Of a stretch of 64,000 nucleotides of DNA, positions 25,770 through 36,350 are shown piece by piece. The notes under the pieces are model-generated. The model made no database searches and was not told the DNA's origin. It saw only the letters and a program-made list of their open reading frames with translations. Position numbers and translations under genes: made by a program. This DNA is from Panulirus ornatus (Eukaryota > Arthropoda > Malacostraca > Decapoda > Palinuridae): contig NC_092265.1 in assembly GCF_036320965.1 (NCBI RefSeq), forward strand, positions 2,314,501 through 2,378,500, in the 5' to 3' direction. Each line of letters starts with the position of its first letter. Position 1 is the stretch's first letter.

Positions 25770-26300
25770 AGATCAGTTGAGGTTGGTGAGGATTAATTAT
25801 ACGTACTCGTGAACTTATGATAAACCCACCGAGCTTAAAGTAAGGTACAGAGATACAGAGGACAGGGAAAAAGAGGGTACAAAATAGACGAAAGATACAG
25901 TACATAGGGAAACTCATATATATTTCACAGTGTACGTAAAAGACACATGGAGACAGATTTACAGGATATGACAAGACAAAAAAAAAAAGTCGGTCATGGG
26001 GAATATACAGACCACAGAGCCTCAATGATACAGGATATATGTAAGATACAGAAACAGTGATTCACTACACATTGACGACACAGGACATTTTGAAACAGGA
26101 TGAACGAGCATGAAGATATAAAGTTTGGTAGAGATAAAAGGATATCTGGGTAATACAGGACTCCCCAGAAGAATGACAGGATGAACTACAGGACACCTCA
26201 GATACAGGACACACGGGGATACAGGACGTCCTGACGTAAAAGATACTGGGAATACAGATCGCTGAAGAGACATTGGTACGTAAATGTAAAGGACACAAGA
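25770..26300 (+). repeat. Decayed short-unit repeat with GATACAGGACA core
   Basis: GATACAGGA, ACAGGACAC and similar words recur more than fifteen times, clearest at 26,085-26,300. Minus-strand frames rich in CILY and S derive from it. Confidence 0.5.
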
Positions 26301-26307
26301 TATCCCG

Positions 26308-26311
<4 letters not shown>

Positions 26312-26376
<65 letters not shown>
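26312..26376. repeat. (GA)n microsatellite
   Basis: About 32 GA units. Confidence 0.95.
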
Positions 26377-26378
<2 letters not shown>

Positions 26379-26654
26379 TTTCCCCTCTGCTCTGCGTCTG
26401 TTAACAATTTTCCCCACATATCTGGACCTCCAGCTGATGAGACACTTCCGGCCCCACTGTCCGCCGCTGCTCTGGCCTCACAGCAACAACTCATGACTTT
26501 TTTTTCCCCCTATACCCGCAGTGTTGGTGTGCGCTTACCGCACGACAAACAACACACTTCCTCCCGCCCCGACCCTCTACACCCCACGACTTTGAAATGG
26601 TGCTGTTGAACATGATGTCTTGATCCATCTAGCTAGTCATCTGCATCACCACGT

Positions 26655-26945
26655 ACATTGAAGGCTTAGGTGGTGGATTTATAGGTGGTGGGAGTGTAGG
26701 TGGTGTAAGTGGAAGCGCTAGGGGCTCAGGTGGCGGCAGTAGGTGGACATATACGGTGGAACTGAGTGTTGAGGGCACAAATGGTGAAATTGTAGGTGGT
26801 GAGGGCGTAGGTGGCGCGGAGGTGTAGGTGGTTTGGACGCAGGTGGTTGGGACGTAGGTGGTGAGGGCGTAGGTGGTTGGATGTAGGTGGTGAGGACGTA
26901 GGTGGTAGGGAAGTAGGTGGTGGGGACGTAGGTAGCTGGAGTAAA
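26655..26945 (+). repeat. ~15-bp GTAGGTGGT minisatellite
   Basis: GACGTAGGTGGTTGG and variants occur about every 15 bp from 26,780 to 26,935 and more loosely upstream. It runs into the (GGA)n at 26,987; together they give a 159-codon minus-strand frame (PTT/LLL) which I reject as a gene. Confidence 0.75.
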
Positions 26946-26986
26946 AAATGATAGATCAGGCGTGAGGGTCGTGGGGGAAGTGGTGT

Positions 26987-27044
26987 GGAGGAGGAGGAAG
27001 AGGAGGAGGAGGAGGAGGAGGAGGAGGAGGAGGAGGAGGAGGAA
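26987..27044. repeat. (GGA)n microsatellite
   Basis: About 19 trinucleotide units. Confidence 0.95.
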
Positions 27045-27283
27045 GCAGTGGAGGGGGAGGAGATAGAGGAAGGGGCGAGGAGACACGAGGTGGAGGAGGT
27101 GAAGTTCGATTTTGGCTTCCTCTGTGTAGCTACAGCTGGTCGTGACGGTCAGCGATGAAACCAAACCTGACTGTCTTGTATTTAGCACCGAGGTCACCTA
27201 GCACATGTGTACGTCCTGCTTGAGATTAACTGTATGATGCAACACACAAGCAGACACATATCCACACAAGCACACGCACATAT

Positions 27284-27462
27284 GAGCCTCCGTGGCGTAA
27301 TGGTTAGTGTTGTGAACCATGAATCTTATGAGTCTGTGTTCGAGTCCTGGAGAGGGAAGGCGGCTCACAGCCAACCCAGGTGTCTATCCTCAACTAAGGC
27401 AGGTCGATAAATGGTTACCTGGCGTCAACTAATGTTTGTTTGTTTGTGTGTGTGTGTGTGTG
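27284..27462 (+). mobile_element. tRNA-derived SINE copy 1
   Basis: A tRNA-like head starts GCCTCCGTGGCGTAATGG (A box TGGCGTAATGG near 27,293-27,303) with B box TGTTCGAGTCC at 27,338-27,348. It is followed by a tail with GGCGGCTCACAGCCAACCCA and ends in TGTTTGTTTG and (GT)n at about 27,431-27,462. The head and tail recur in the copies at 52.8 and 58.7 kb, which shows this is a dispersed family and not a single tRNA gene. A and B boxes form an internal RNA polymerase III promoter in such elements. Confidence 0.82.
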
Positions 27463-27869
27463 TACCTAACCAGAACATATCTCCTCAGCTCCCCTAGTAA
27501 TATCGCCAACGTCTAATTTCGCTTTTTTTTCCTCTGATAACATCGTAAAGTGCAAAGAGACATTGATTATCTACTACTTGAAGAAGAATACTCCACAATG
27601 TAGCATAACAAAAATATAAAGCGATCTCTACCGCCAACAAACAAACCCAGCCAAACAAACCACTCCTCCGTTCGTTCGTTCATGTTTAAAAAGTGAAATT
27701 TAATCCGGATCCTACAAAGAACCCGTATGATGCTGGAACCCTTTTTAAAAACGGGTCCCGGTGACCACTTTGTCTCATTCAATCCCCCTTGTTCTGACCC
27801 TCACTTGTCACCCTTAATCCTAATCTTCTGCCCTGACGGTCTGCTGCCCGGCTCTCGTATTTTCTGACG
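27463..27869. other. Unassigned sequence
   Basis: Nothing beyond CAAACAAAC words near 27,635. Confidence 0.4.
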
Positions 27870-28010
27870 TTAATGCCACTAAATTGGAATGAATAATTAG
27901 ACGTAGATTTAACGACGCAGGTCGGCGAGGTGGCAGCGGCCGGCTATCCTGCCCCGCTTCCGCCCTGCAGTTTTATGGTAATTCAATGAATCCCTCGTGA
28001 CTGCTATTGT
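27870..28010 (+). promoter_or_regulatory. Candidate conserved non-coding element
   Basis: GGAATGAATAATTAGACG, a GC-rich core CCGGCTATCCTGCCCCGC and TTTTATGGTAATTCAATG lie within 130 bp: homeodomain-type and AbdB-type words flanking a GC island. Confidence 0.25.
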
Positions 28011-28019
28011 TTCACTACC

Positions 28020-28440
28020 AGAGGGGGAGCCGAGTGAGGTGGGTGTGGCTTGATAATGTGGGTGACGAGAGGGGCGCCTTGATGGAGAGGAGGCGTGGTG
28101 TGAGGGGAGGATCTGCGGAGTGGGCGTGGTGTGAGGGCAGGAGGTGGTGAGTGGGCGTGTGGTCGTGGTGCGAGGGAAGAAGTGGGGAATGGGTGTGGTA
28201 TGGGGAAAGAAGGTTGCTATTGGGCGTGGTGTAAAAGAAGGGCGGTGAGTGGGCGTGGTGTGAGGAGAGGTGTGGTGAGTGGGCGGCAGCAGGTGAGAGT
28301 CTGATAGTACGGGGGATTAAAAGGGTCGGTGAGTGGGATAATGGATAGGGGTGGCTAGAGGGATAGTTAACAGAGAGGTGGAGGAGGAGGAGGTTGGTGA
28401 CATGGGTCGTGGATGAGAGTGGTGAGAGAGGCAGTGCATC
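28020..28440 (+). repeat. Decayed ~30-bp GTGAGTGGGCGTGGTGTGAG minisatellite
   Basis: GAGTGGGCGTGGTGTGAGG recurs at about 28,117, 28,147, 28,227, 28,247 and elsewhere. The 210-codon minus-strand frame across 28,015-28,647 is largely this repeat (SHHAHSP-like) and I reject it as a gene. Confidence 0.65.
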
Positions 28441-29214
28441 CTGTAGAAACCTGCCATACAGTTCTAACAATAGTGTTAGACGATGTAAACAGACTATGGG
28501 CGAGAGAGGTAGTAACGCGAAGTTAATTTCGTTTATTTCGTCTGTCAGGTAAAGGATGATGTAGAAATTAACTGATTTCCACAAAAACTGTAATAGCTGA
28601 AAATGCGTGTATGAATTTCTAAAACCCAAGCACAAGTAGTAACACACAGTATTTGCTCAGTCTTAAAAGTACACTTGCTGAGCTTCAAGTTAAGCCATTC
28701 TATTAGCTTTCTTCTCAGTCTAGTTTATACATTTAGTCAAAACACAAGACTATTAATCTAAATTCAATTTGACGGACGTAAGAATTACTCAGAGACGTGA
28801 AGATGAAAATCAGATCACATCTCCAATACCAACACGATTTCTGGGACGAGAACTTCTCTCACATCTCACCAGCCACCGCCACCACCACTATCACCTTTCA
28901 CACTCATTATCTCCTATTCTCTCTCCTCCTCCGCACCTTTTTCCTCATAAACCGATTTTGACGCAACAAAGGACATTATATTTTACCAAAACAAAAGCGC
29001 CCGCATGGTGAGGCCGGCCAGATATTCAATGATTGGAAATCAAGGGAGGGAAGTGGAGGGGCGAGGGAGAGATCGGAGGGGAGGGGGGGAACGTTTGATT
29101 AGGGAGGAGGAGGAGGAGGAGGAGGAAGGGGGCTGGTGGGGGATGCGGCCAGGAGAGGGGGAGGTATGTGTGAAGGGGGAAGAATTGAGCGAGTGAAGGC
29201 AGCCTTGAATTAAG
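28441..29214. other. Unassigned sequence, with G/A-rich purine tract at 29,040-29,170
   Basis: The purine tract includes (GGA)n-type sequence near 29,103-29,127. No coding feature. Confidence 0.4.
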
Positions 29215-29490
29215 GTGAGAGATGAGTCAAGGCGAAGATGAGTCATAGCTGGAGTTACTCAAATCGAAAGTGAGTCATGGCAGGAGTGAGTCAAGGCAAG
29301 GAAGGAGTCAAGACAGAGAAGAGTCGGGGTGGGAGTGAGTCAAGAAAAGGGAAAATTAAGGAATGAGTGAGTCAAGGTAGAACTTAGTCAGATGGGAGTG
29401 AGTCAGGGTAAAAGGGAGTGAAGGCAAGAGTGAGTCACAGTGAGGAGTGAGTCAAAATATAAGCGAGTCAAGGCATGAGTGAATCAAGGA
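29215..29490 (+). repeat. Decayed ~16-24 bp repeat carrying nine TGAGTCA sites
   Basis: GAGTGAGTCAAGGCAAG-like units recur. I count nine exact TGAGTCA between 29,220 and 29,460 plus near-matches. TGAGTCA is the AP-1 / CNC-bZIP core, so the array could bind such factors, or it may simply be a minisatellite. Confidence 0.6.
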
Positions 29491-29771
29491 AGGATAAAGT
29501 GAAAGATAAGAAGTGAACGAAAAGACATTGCAAGATCAATTGATTAAAAGTACAAATGATCAAACTCCTCGAGAGAGAGAGAACCCCCTCATGTAGGAGT
29601 AGGTAAAGTGAGGTGTAGATGACGAAGGTCCTGTGCAACTCACTACACTCATCACATACACGCCTTGTGCAGCAGTCATGTTCGGTGCATTCCACTTTAC
29701 CCTTTGCCCATAAATGAGAAACGAACACCTTATCTTTTAAGTATTTCTTAAGGTCTTGGTTTTGATTTTTA
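29491..29771. other. Unassigned sequence
   Basis: No feature seen. Confidence 0.4.

Positions 29772-29867
<96 letters not shown>
29772..29867. repeat. Compound (AC)n(TA)n microsatellite
   Basis: AC run to about 29,812 then TA run. Confidence 0.95.
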
Positions 29868-30170
29868 TAAAGAATAAATCAGTCGCACAACAGACACCGC
29901 TCTCGTGGCCTTCAAGGTCGGTTTTGTGATGACCGCGCACATGTCGTACGAGTTAAAGTCACCACTGAAGTCTCCAATCCAACCTTCATCCTGAACTCAT
30001 TTGTTAACGAATAAGTAATTCCTATTTTCAGCCGAGTGGTTACCTGAATCGAAGAAACCGTTTTTTATTTATCAAAAAATATATTTACAAAAGCAAACTG
30101 ATCCCTCGCTAACCTGACGATGATGATGACCACGACAAATGTAGCAGCTGACATGGGAAGGTTGCTTCAT

Positions 30171-30195
30171 GTGTGTGTGTGTGTGTGTGTGTGTG
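30171..30195. repeat. (GT)n microsatellite
   Basis: About 12 GT units directly before an octamer-containing block. Confidence 0.9.
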
Positions 30196-30305
30196 CTGGA
30201 ATGCAAATGAACCACCACCCTCTAATCCTGGCCAATTAATGACCTGTTCCCGATCACGCTATCTGTTTCAATAAAGTGGGAGGATCGCCATTAAGGGTGT
30301 ACCTT
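30196..30305 (+). promoter_or_regulatory. Octamer plus homeodomain motif cluster
   Basis: ATGCAAATGA (30,201), TCTAATCCTGG (30,221), GGCCAATTAATGACC (30,231) and TTTCAATAAAG then CGCCATTAAGG lie within 100 bp. They correspond to POU-, Otx- and homeodomain-type words. Confidence 0.3.
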
Positions 30306-31277
30306 AATCTTCTTTTACGTTGGGCAAAATGCAAATTAAGTTTCGATAACTCACCAAGGGTCCCCAGAACCTGATCTGGGCCCAGGCAAAGCGACTCGAG
30401 CCTAGATATACCTCCACACGGTCATGTAAACTGATACTCACGCTGTGTGAGCAAACAGTCTTCCTCAGGTCGATCGAGGGTTTTTTAAAAAAGATCTTGA
30501 GGAGTAATATCTCACAGCAAAGACACCTGAATATTGTTCTCATAAGAACGGAGGATATTGAACATGAAATATTGATCTGCTGTTCTGCAAAGTGTAAATC
30601 TAACATAAAACAGAAGGAAAGAAATGAAATAACGTCCTAAGAACATACTGGCAGATGGTGCTCACCCACGCCAGGCCGAAAATGAACCCAGACTTCCAAT
30701 CGTTTGGCCGCAAAATAAGGCAGGTGTGCAGCGTGACGCGTGGCACTACAACAGTCGCTCCGTCACCAGCCAGGCCTAAGAACCTCCTGACCCTGACTTT
30801 TGACCCTGCTGAACAGACAGAGATAGAGAGACACACAGACAGACAGACAAATACAGAAGAACAGATAGACGGACACACATCAAGAGAGACGGCATGCCCT
30901 GTCCATCCCGTCTCGCGCAACAAAAGAAAAAATAATAATTCAGGAAGGAATCATGAAGTTTTTTGTCTGAAATATAGAAAGAACAAGTGACTCACAAATC
31001 ATGACTACATCGTATACCATTATCTTCCTACTACAAGAATTATGACGGCAATAAATGCCCTAATCACACTACAACTAACGACAACACATGATAAGTGTTC
31101 ATAATGATGGCGACACAATGATGATACGCCCATGATAAAGGTGAGCTCTGCAATCATCCAGATAATTATTCCTCAGATGACTAATCAACCAGACATATAA
31201 GAAAGGTAGATACGGGATTGTTAGTGGAATACCGGCAGTACCCGGATGATGGGAGAAAATGGGATGATGACCAATTG

Positions 31278-31279
<2 letters not shown>
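30306..31279. other. Unassigned sequence
   Basis: A short ACAGACAGACAG run near 30,835-30,850. The overlapping frames at 30.60-30.99 kb on both strands have no recognised family. Confidence 0.4.
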
Positions 31280-31280
<1 letters not shown>

Positions 31281-31315
<35 letters not shown>

Positions 31316-31368
31316 GTTTGGGCGGGTGAGATGCTTCTCACTGCAACACACACACACACACACACACA
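31281..31368. repeat. (GT)n and (AC)n in inverted orientation
   Basis: GT run at 31,281-31,312 and AC run at about 31,345-31,368, separated by about 33 bp; they could pair as a hairpin. Confidence 0.9.
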
Positions 31369-31561
31369 ATGAATATCCCAGGTGGAATGGATGCCTTTAA
31401 TGTATCCTTACCTTCACTTTGGAATATAGGAATTATTTCCCTTAAGTCTGTAATGTGGCTACGAATAGGTCTGCCTAATATACTGGCGACTACCCCAGCC
31501 AACGCATGACTGGCGCTTCTTCTCCACCGTTTGGTACCACTTATAAGGCTGAAGTCATTAA

Positions 31562-31567
<6 letters not shown>

Positions 31568-31637
<70 letters not shown>
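31568..31637. repeat. (TA)n microsatellite
   Basis: About 35 TA units. Confidence 0.95.
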
Positions 31638-31641
<4 letters not shown>

Positions 31642-32239
31642 AAATACACACACACTAGTTAAAACTCGACAACAAACGAAGCTTGCTCTGTCTCCTTTCA
31701 CCCACCGAAACATGCTTCGTATTCGTCACATGTCTTGCCGTTCCTTAAATCAGTGTTCGGAACGTAGGACGAGGCATGACTGGAATAGAGAAAACACGTT
31801 GAAGATATGTCCATACGACACGAATGGCCCGGCTGGCGCAAATCAATTCTCCACGGGCCATAACGTGGATATAAAGCCATCCAATCATCACAACAACCTC
31901 ACCCCCGAGGCTGACGGCCGACCTACAGACGCAAGATCATTACCATCAATAATGCAAGAAAGAAGGTTCGAGTGCCAGGAGTGGCATCAACTCTGATCAA
32001 AAATCACTGGAGCTTAACAGTGGAGTGAAACGCTTGTCTTCGCGTCCGACGCCGACAACCTGGCGAAGTACGGACCCCGAGGGCGGCTGTACGTACGCAC
32101 ACCAGGATAGATGACGTTTATATATTTGACAGAAACGTGAAATTTCAACCTGAACGTTTGACGTCATATAAGATACAACTTTATTATTGCACTGTCGTAA
32201 CTCAGTACAGGTGGGTAAACTTTAATAATTTGCTTTAAC
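31638..32239. other. Unassigned sequence with one 94-codon frame
   Basis: Frame at 31,712-31,996 (plus) has no recognised motif and an overlapping minus frame is equally open. Not accepted as a gene. Confidence 0.35.
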
Positions 32240-32965
32240 CCTTTAAATTCTCGACCCATTAAGAACGGAGAAGGATATACGAACCCTTGTGGACGACGAT
32301 TTGTTATCGTACTCAATGGGTGTACTCATTGTATTCGTGGTTAAGTTATCGTGCTCAGAAGATAAAGTTATCGTACCTGGGGTTATGTTATCGTACTCAA
32401 GGGATAGTCATCGTAATCGTGGGTAAGTCATCGCACTGATGGGTAAAGCCATTGCGCTTATGGTTATCATACTCAAGAGACAAAGTCATTATATTCTGAG
32501 TTGTTATCGTACTCATGGAAGATAGTCCTTTGAAAGTGATAACAAAACCGCTTGATTACAATGAATTTGTCTCCTTTTTATGATAACTTAATTATTAAAA
32601 GACAATGAATAAATCCCTGGTGTACGATAACTTTATCGTTTGTGTACGATAGCTTGCTCACTTAAAGCAGTGTGACTAAATCCCTTGAAAAATTTTGACC
32701 CGTCCTTATAAGCATGATGACCCATCCTATTGAGTACGATAATTGACCCTTCAGTTCGATAATTATCTAAACCCTTTGAAATAAAAATCCATCCCCTTGA
32801 GTATAATGCCATCGCTCGAGCATGATGGCATAACTCGTTCACTACAAAAGACTTAACCCTTTGAGTAGTGTGACTTATGCCCTTCACAACAGTAAGACGA
32901 GTATCCCGAGTGCAGTAAACTCCAACTCCTTCACTACAATTAACATGGGTGAGCCTGGCTGCCAA
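32240..32965. mobile_element. Foldback-like element: large inverted pair of ~22-bp tandem arrays
   Basis: From about 32,300 to 32,530 units resembling GTTATCGTACTCAAGGGAT repeat head to tail. From about 32,600 to 32,960 the same unit repeats in the opposite orientation (CCCTTGAGTACGATAA-like). The two arrays could fold into a long imperfect hairpin. Units are 60-90% similar by eye. It is the largest of at least five members in the window. There is no coding capacity and no obvious target duplication. It could be a non-autonomous foldback transposon or a palindromic satellite; I cannot assign a known superfamily. Confidence 0.6.
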
Positions 32966-33954
32966 GCCGACTCCCACACAGCTGGTAAAGAAGTCATTAA
33001 ATCGTTTTCTCATGATTAATGAACAGTTTGCATGTTACCTGAAATTGACCAATCTGGATAAGGGCGTCATATGGAGAAAAGGCATGGGAGGAGAAAATAG
33101 ATGCTGGGGTCTGGGTGAATAAGGGTCACGTGAATTTGGGAATTAGGTTAGACAGAAGAGGGATTAGAATAAAAGATTGGGTTCAAGTGAAACTGGATAA
33201 GATTAAGGAATTGGTTTTGAGACGGACAAGAGTTTGGACTTCAAAGGTTAGAAGTGTAGACTGAAGTGAGGCTAGGAAGGCCTCAACTTAGGGGCTATGA
33301 GGGATAGACGTCAGGAGTGGCACACGAGGATAGAGGGTTAAGACTATGGTGGACTGAAGGTGAGGCGGGGAATTCAAGCGAAGGACTGAGGGACTGTGGT
33401 ATATGGGTGACCTCTGATGGCTGAGACTGTCCTCCAGAGGTCGGGCCGAGAATACACATCAAGAAACAGGGACTGATGATGGGGCTCGGGGGATGAGGCT
33501 CGGGAGAAGATGCTATGTACTTGGAGAGGATGAATGAGGTGAGGCAGAAGCCGGGAACTAGGATTAAAACTTGAAACTTGGAATTAAGAAAACTGAATGA
33601 ACTTAAGTTTTGTGACGAAGGCAGAGAGAAAGAGCGAAAGAACTTGGAATTATTTACTGCAGGTTATCAAGAATAGTAACAGATGTCAGATATTGGAGAT
33701 GGAAGGCAGGTACCTGCTTCTTACATGAGAGACTGAGCGATGGAATAGCGTCTCAGGACTGGAGAGCTGAAGACTGACACTTAGCGAGGGACTAAAGAAC
33801 TGAAGCAACACTCATGGCCAGGACTATGGTAAGGCTGAAGCGTTTCGCACCGCACACTCAAAACTTGGGACGATGAAACCACCTGCCACTGAGACATGAC
33901 ACCATCCACCACCAGGAAAAACTACCACCTGCCACTGGGACACGACACCACCGT
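32966..33954. other. A/G-rich unassigned sequence between two foldback-like elements
   Basis: Words GGGATTAG, GGACTGA and GAACTTGG recur loosely, suggesting further decayed repeat. A CCACCTGCCACTGAGACATG / CCACCTGCCACTGGGACACG pair is present near 33,879 and 33,926. Confidence 0.4.
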
Positions 33955-34110
33955 GAGAATGACGACTTAACCCCTTTGAGTAAGATGACTTGATCCATTG
34001 CATATGATACTTACTCCTTGAGTATGGAGACTAGAGTCATCGTGCTTCAGTTAATACGTTGCTTTCCAGGGATCAAGTCGTGACACTCAAGGGGTAAAGG
34101 CTGTTCTGGT
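33955..34110. mobile_element. Foldback-like element, third short copy
   Basis: Left units are CCCCTTTGAGTAAGATGAC and CTCCTTGAGTATGGAGAC; right units, inverted, are GTCATCGTGCTTCAG and GTCGTGACACTCAAGGGG. The arrangement matches the 32.2 kb member about 1 kb away, which may be its source or partner. Confidence 0.5.
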
Positions 34111-34440
34111 CAGGGGACGAGATACAAAAATACCAAAATTTCGAAGCTGAAACCAAACATTTGAGTAAATTATACTCGAAGTTATCCAGTTGTTTGCTTT
34201 AAAAACATAGTGTAGAATAATTTGCAGAGATCTGATCCTTCAGTAGAGAACAGGTAGATGGGATCAGAATAATTGAATAACATCTAAACAATCGAAGGAA
34301 GAAAAAAATGAGAATAAATAATTTTGAGAAGATAATAACCAAGTCTTATGTGATGATAAACTAATGTAGGTATATAAGGCTCCACAACACTGCTGTTACT
34401 GCTTCCTTGTACAAAGCATTACATATTACACTATAGTCCT

Positions 34441-34444
<4 letters not shown>
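34111..34444. other. AT-rich unassigned sequence
   Basis: No feature seen. Confidence 0.4.

Positions 34445-34508
<64 letters not shown>
34445..34508. repeat. (TA)n microsatellite
   Basis: About 32 TA units. Confidence 0.95.
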
Positions 34509-34511
<3 letters not shown>

Positions 34512-35386
34512 GGGTACAGGCCAAGTCCTTGAAGTATGGCACGCCCTCACAGTCAGTGTCAGGTGATGCAAATGATTTGGAAAATCCTTTTTCACACCAT
34601 CACTCTACATCTGTCTGCTCCTGATGTCTTATCACTGCATCCTATATAATACCCACAAGCTCACCTCTGTCACTAGTCACAAAATGCTACTCCACTCCTC
34701 ATATCTATGGCTGGTACATGCCCGGGTAGTAATGCATGTGGTATCTGCTAAGCCCTGGCAGTTACTGCGGGAAATGAAGATTAGGTGTTAAACAGCTAAA
34801 TAATCAACCAATCACAGACTTGAGAGCTGTGACTGTTGCTACATGTAACCCAAAGAATTCTAAGATTCATGCTCAGATCTTGGCTTGATGCAGTAACAAT
34901 TACAGGTTGGAGACGGAAGATGTATAGAGAGAGATCTGAGAACATAATTTCCGACATTTTGAATGAGATAGATTGTGTTTTGTTAATTTCTTTTTCTCTG
35001 CTACACTCAAGCCGTGTTGGGCCTTCATGAAAATAATTCAATTACATTTGTGCTATCTAATATCAGGATAATTTCTTGCTGTACGTAGACAGATAGCTTC
35101 ATTAAGACGCACAGTTAGTGTGATTCATTAACACCAGGAATCTGAGGTCAAAGGCCGAGTCAGGAACTAAAAACACGCCGTTGTACAGCTGTCACAGATT
35201 TGTTTGTGATGGTAAACTGACTCCCTCAAGACTTAGGCAGCCGCGAGCATCGTCTGCCTCACAAGCCGCCTCTCCCCAGCTGAGGTACACCGAGAAACAC
35301 TAGACATAAAGTACATCACCTCGTACAGCCTGTCAACTTGGGGGATAACACACTGATGACTGATACAATAACTGCATAAGACACGG

Positions 35387-35389
<3 letters not shown>
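34509..35389. other. Unassigned sequence
   Basis: Overlapping frames on both strands at 34.80-35.04 kb have no recognised family. Confidence 0.35.

Positions 35390-35463
<74 letters not shown>
35390..35463. repeat. (TA)n microsatellite
   Basis: About 37 TA units. Confidence 0.95.
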
Positions 35464-35467
<4 letters not shown>

Positions 35468-35584
35468 GCGCACGCAGAACATGACAACACTTTATGACCT
35501 GTGATCCCAATCGGTGGACGTGGCACGCTTCCTGAGGGCTGCAGGATCCTCAGGAGGATAGGAGGGACTTCTAGGGCAGAAAGA

Positions 35585-35586
<2 letters not shown>

Positions 35587-35661
<75 letters not shown>
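35587..35661. repeat. (TA)n microsatellite
   Basis: About 37 TA units, 123 bp from the previous array; the pair produces a 143-codon IYIY frame that is an artefact. Confidence 0.95.
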
Positions 35662-35665
<4 letters not shown>

Positions 35666-35898
35666 AAAGGGTAAGATGATACGCAACATCATTGTACATT
35701 CTCATGAGAATTCGTGAGGCTGACCTACCCTACGTATGCTAATGAGGCTACGAATAACACATGTTAGCAAACCCTGACAACCCCTCCTTACAAGCAGTCC
35801 CCTGCGACATAACACATACATATTGCATACGAGCCAAGACAAGGGATTAGCGACAGACAAATGAGCAGGGCTAATCCAGGTGGACATTCCTGGAGGTG

Positions 35899-35912
35899 CG
35901 CTATAAAAAGGC
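35899..35912 (+). promoter_or_regulatory. TATA-box candidate
   Basis: GCGCTATAAAAAGGCG is a near-ideal TATA element in GC context, 86 bp before an ATG with good context. GGCTAATCCAGG lies 30 bp upstream. Confidence 0.35.
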
Positions 35913-35987
35913 GATTAAGGTCCCCACCTTTGAGTGTTCTCCGGGGTAATAAGGAGGCTCCCACACAGACAGCAAACCTCCACCAAC

Positions 35988-36266
35988 ATGGCCAACATGT
36001 ATAAACACCCGAGTGCCCCGACTCACTCGCCAGAATCAGCTACTTATAACTCAGGATGTGTAAAAAGATCAGCATTATCGTCAGTCCATTTTTGTCGGGG
36101 AGTCCTTAACGAAGACGTTGCCATGCAGTGCGGGACCTCGACGCAGGGGAGACTGAAGCAATTAGCTGACGTTGGTATGTGCGGCCACCACCCCACCCTT
36201 GCCCTGCCCTTTCCCGTCCTGACCGTGGTCCAGCGTGCTGGATTTATCCTAATTGTGGGAAATTGA
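35988..36266 (+). CDS. Small open frame with TATA box upstream and AATAAA downstream; unknown product
   Basis: A 92-codon frame starts at an ATG in good eukaryotic context (CACCAACATGGCC). It begins MANMYKHPSAPTHSP and ends with a hydrophobic stretch LALPFPVLTVVQRAGFILIV close to the C-terminus. I chose this ATG over the upstream in-frame alternative codon at 35,934 because it follows the TATA box at 35,901 by 87 bp and has the better context. AATAAA follows at 36,345-36,350, 79 bp after the stop. A GTATGT donor-like site at 36,175 offers a spliced alternative. No domain is recognised, and the order TATA, ORF, poly(A) signal may be chance. Treat as a hypothesis. Confidence 0.25.
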   Translation: MANMYKHPSAPTHSPESATYNSGCVKRSALSSVHFCRGVLNEDVAMQCGTSTQGRLKQLADVGMCGHHPTLALPFPVLTVVQRAGFILIVGN

Positions 36267-36344
36267 GTCGAATCCTCGAGATGTCTCGAGTTGAGAGAAC
36301 CATGAACTCAGGGGTAATATGGGGAATGAGTTATCAAATATGTA

Positions 36345-36350
36345 AATAAA
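36345..36350 (+). terminator. AATAAA poly(A) signal candidate
   Basis: AATAAA located 79 bp after the stop of the 92-codon frame. Such hexamers are frequent in AT-rich DNA. Confidence 0.25.

Noticed and set aside
26718..27197. 159-codon minus-strand frame
   Set aside because: GTAGGTGGT minisatellite plus (GGA)n; leucine and threonine/proline runs only.
27284..27360. Functional tRNA gene
   Set aside because: A and B boxes are present but the cloverleaf is poor and the same head plus a non-tRNA tail recurs at two other sites, so it is a SINE.
28015..28647. 210-codon minus-strand frame
   Set aside because: Mostly a degenerate GTGGGCGTGGTGTGAG repeat translated as SHHAHS-like words.
35233..35692. 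143-codon IYIY frame
   Set aside because: Two (TA)n arrays joined by a short spacer.
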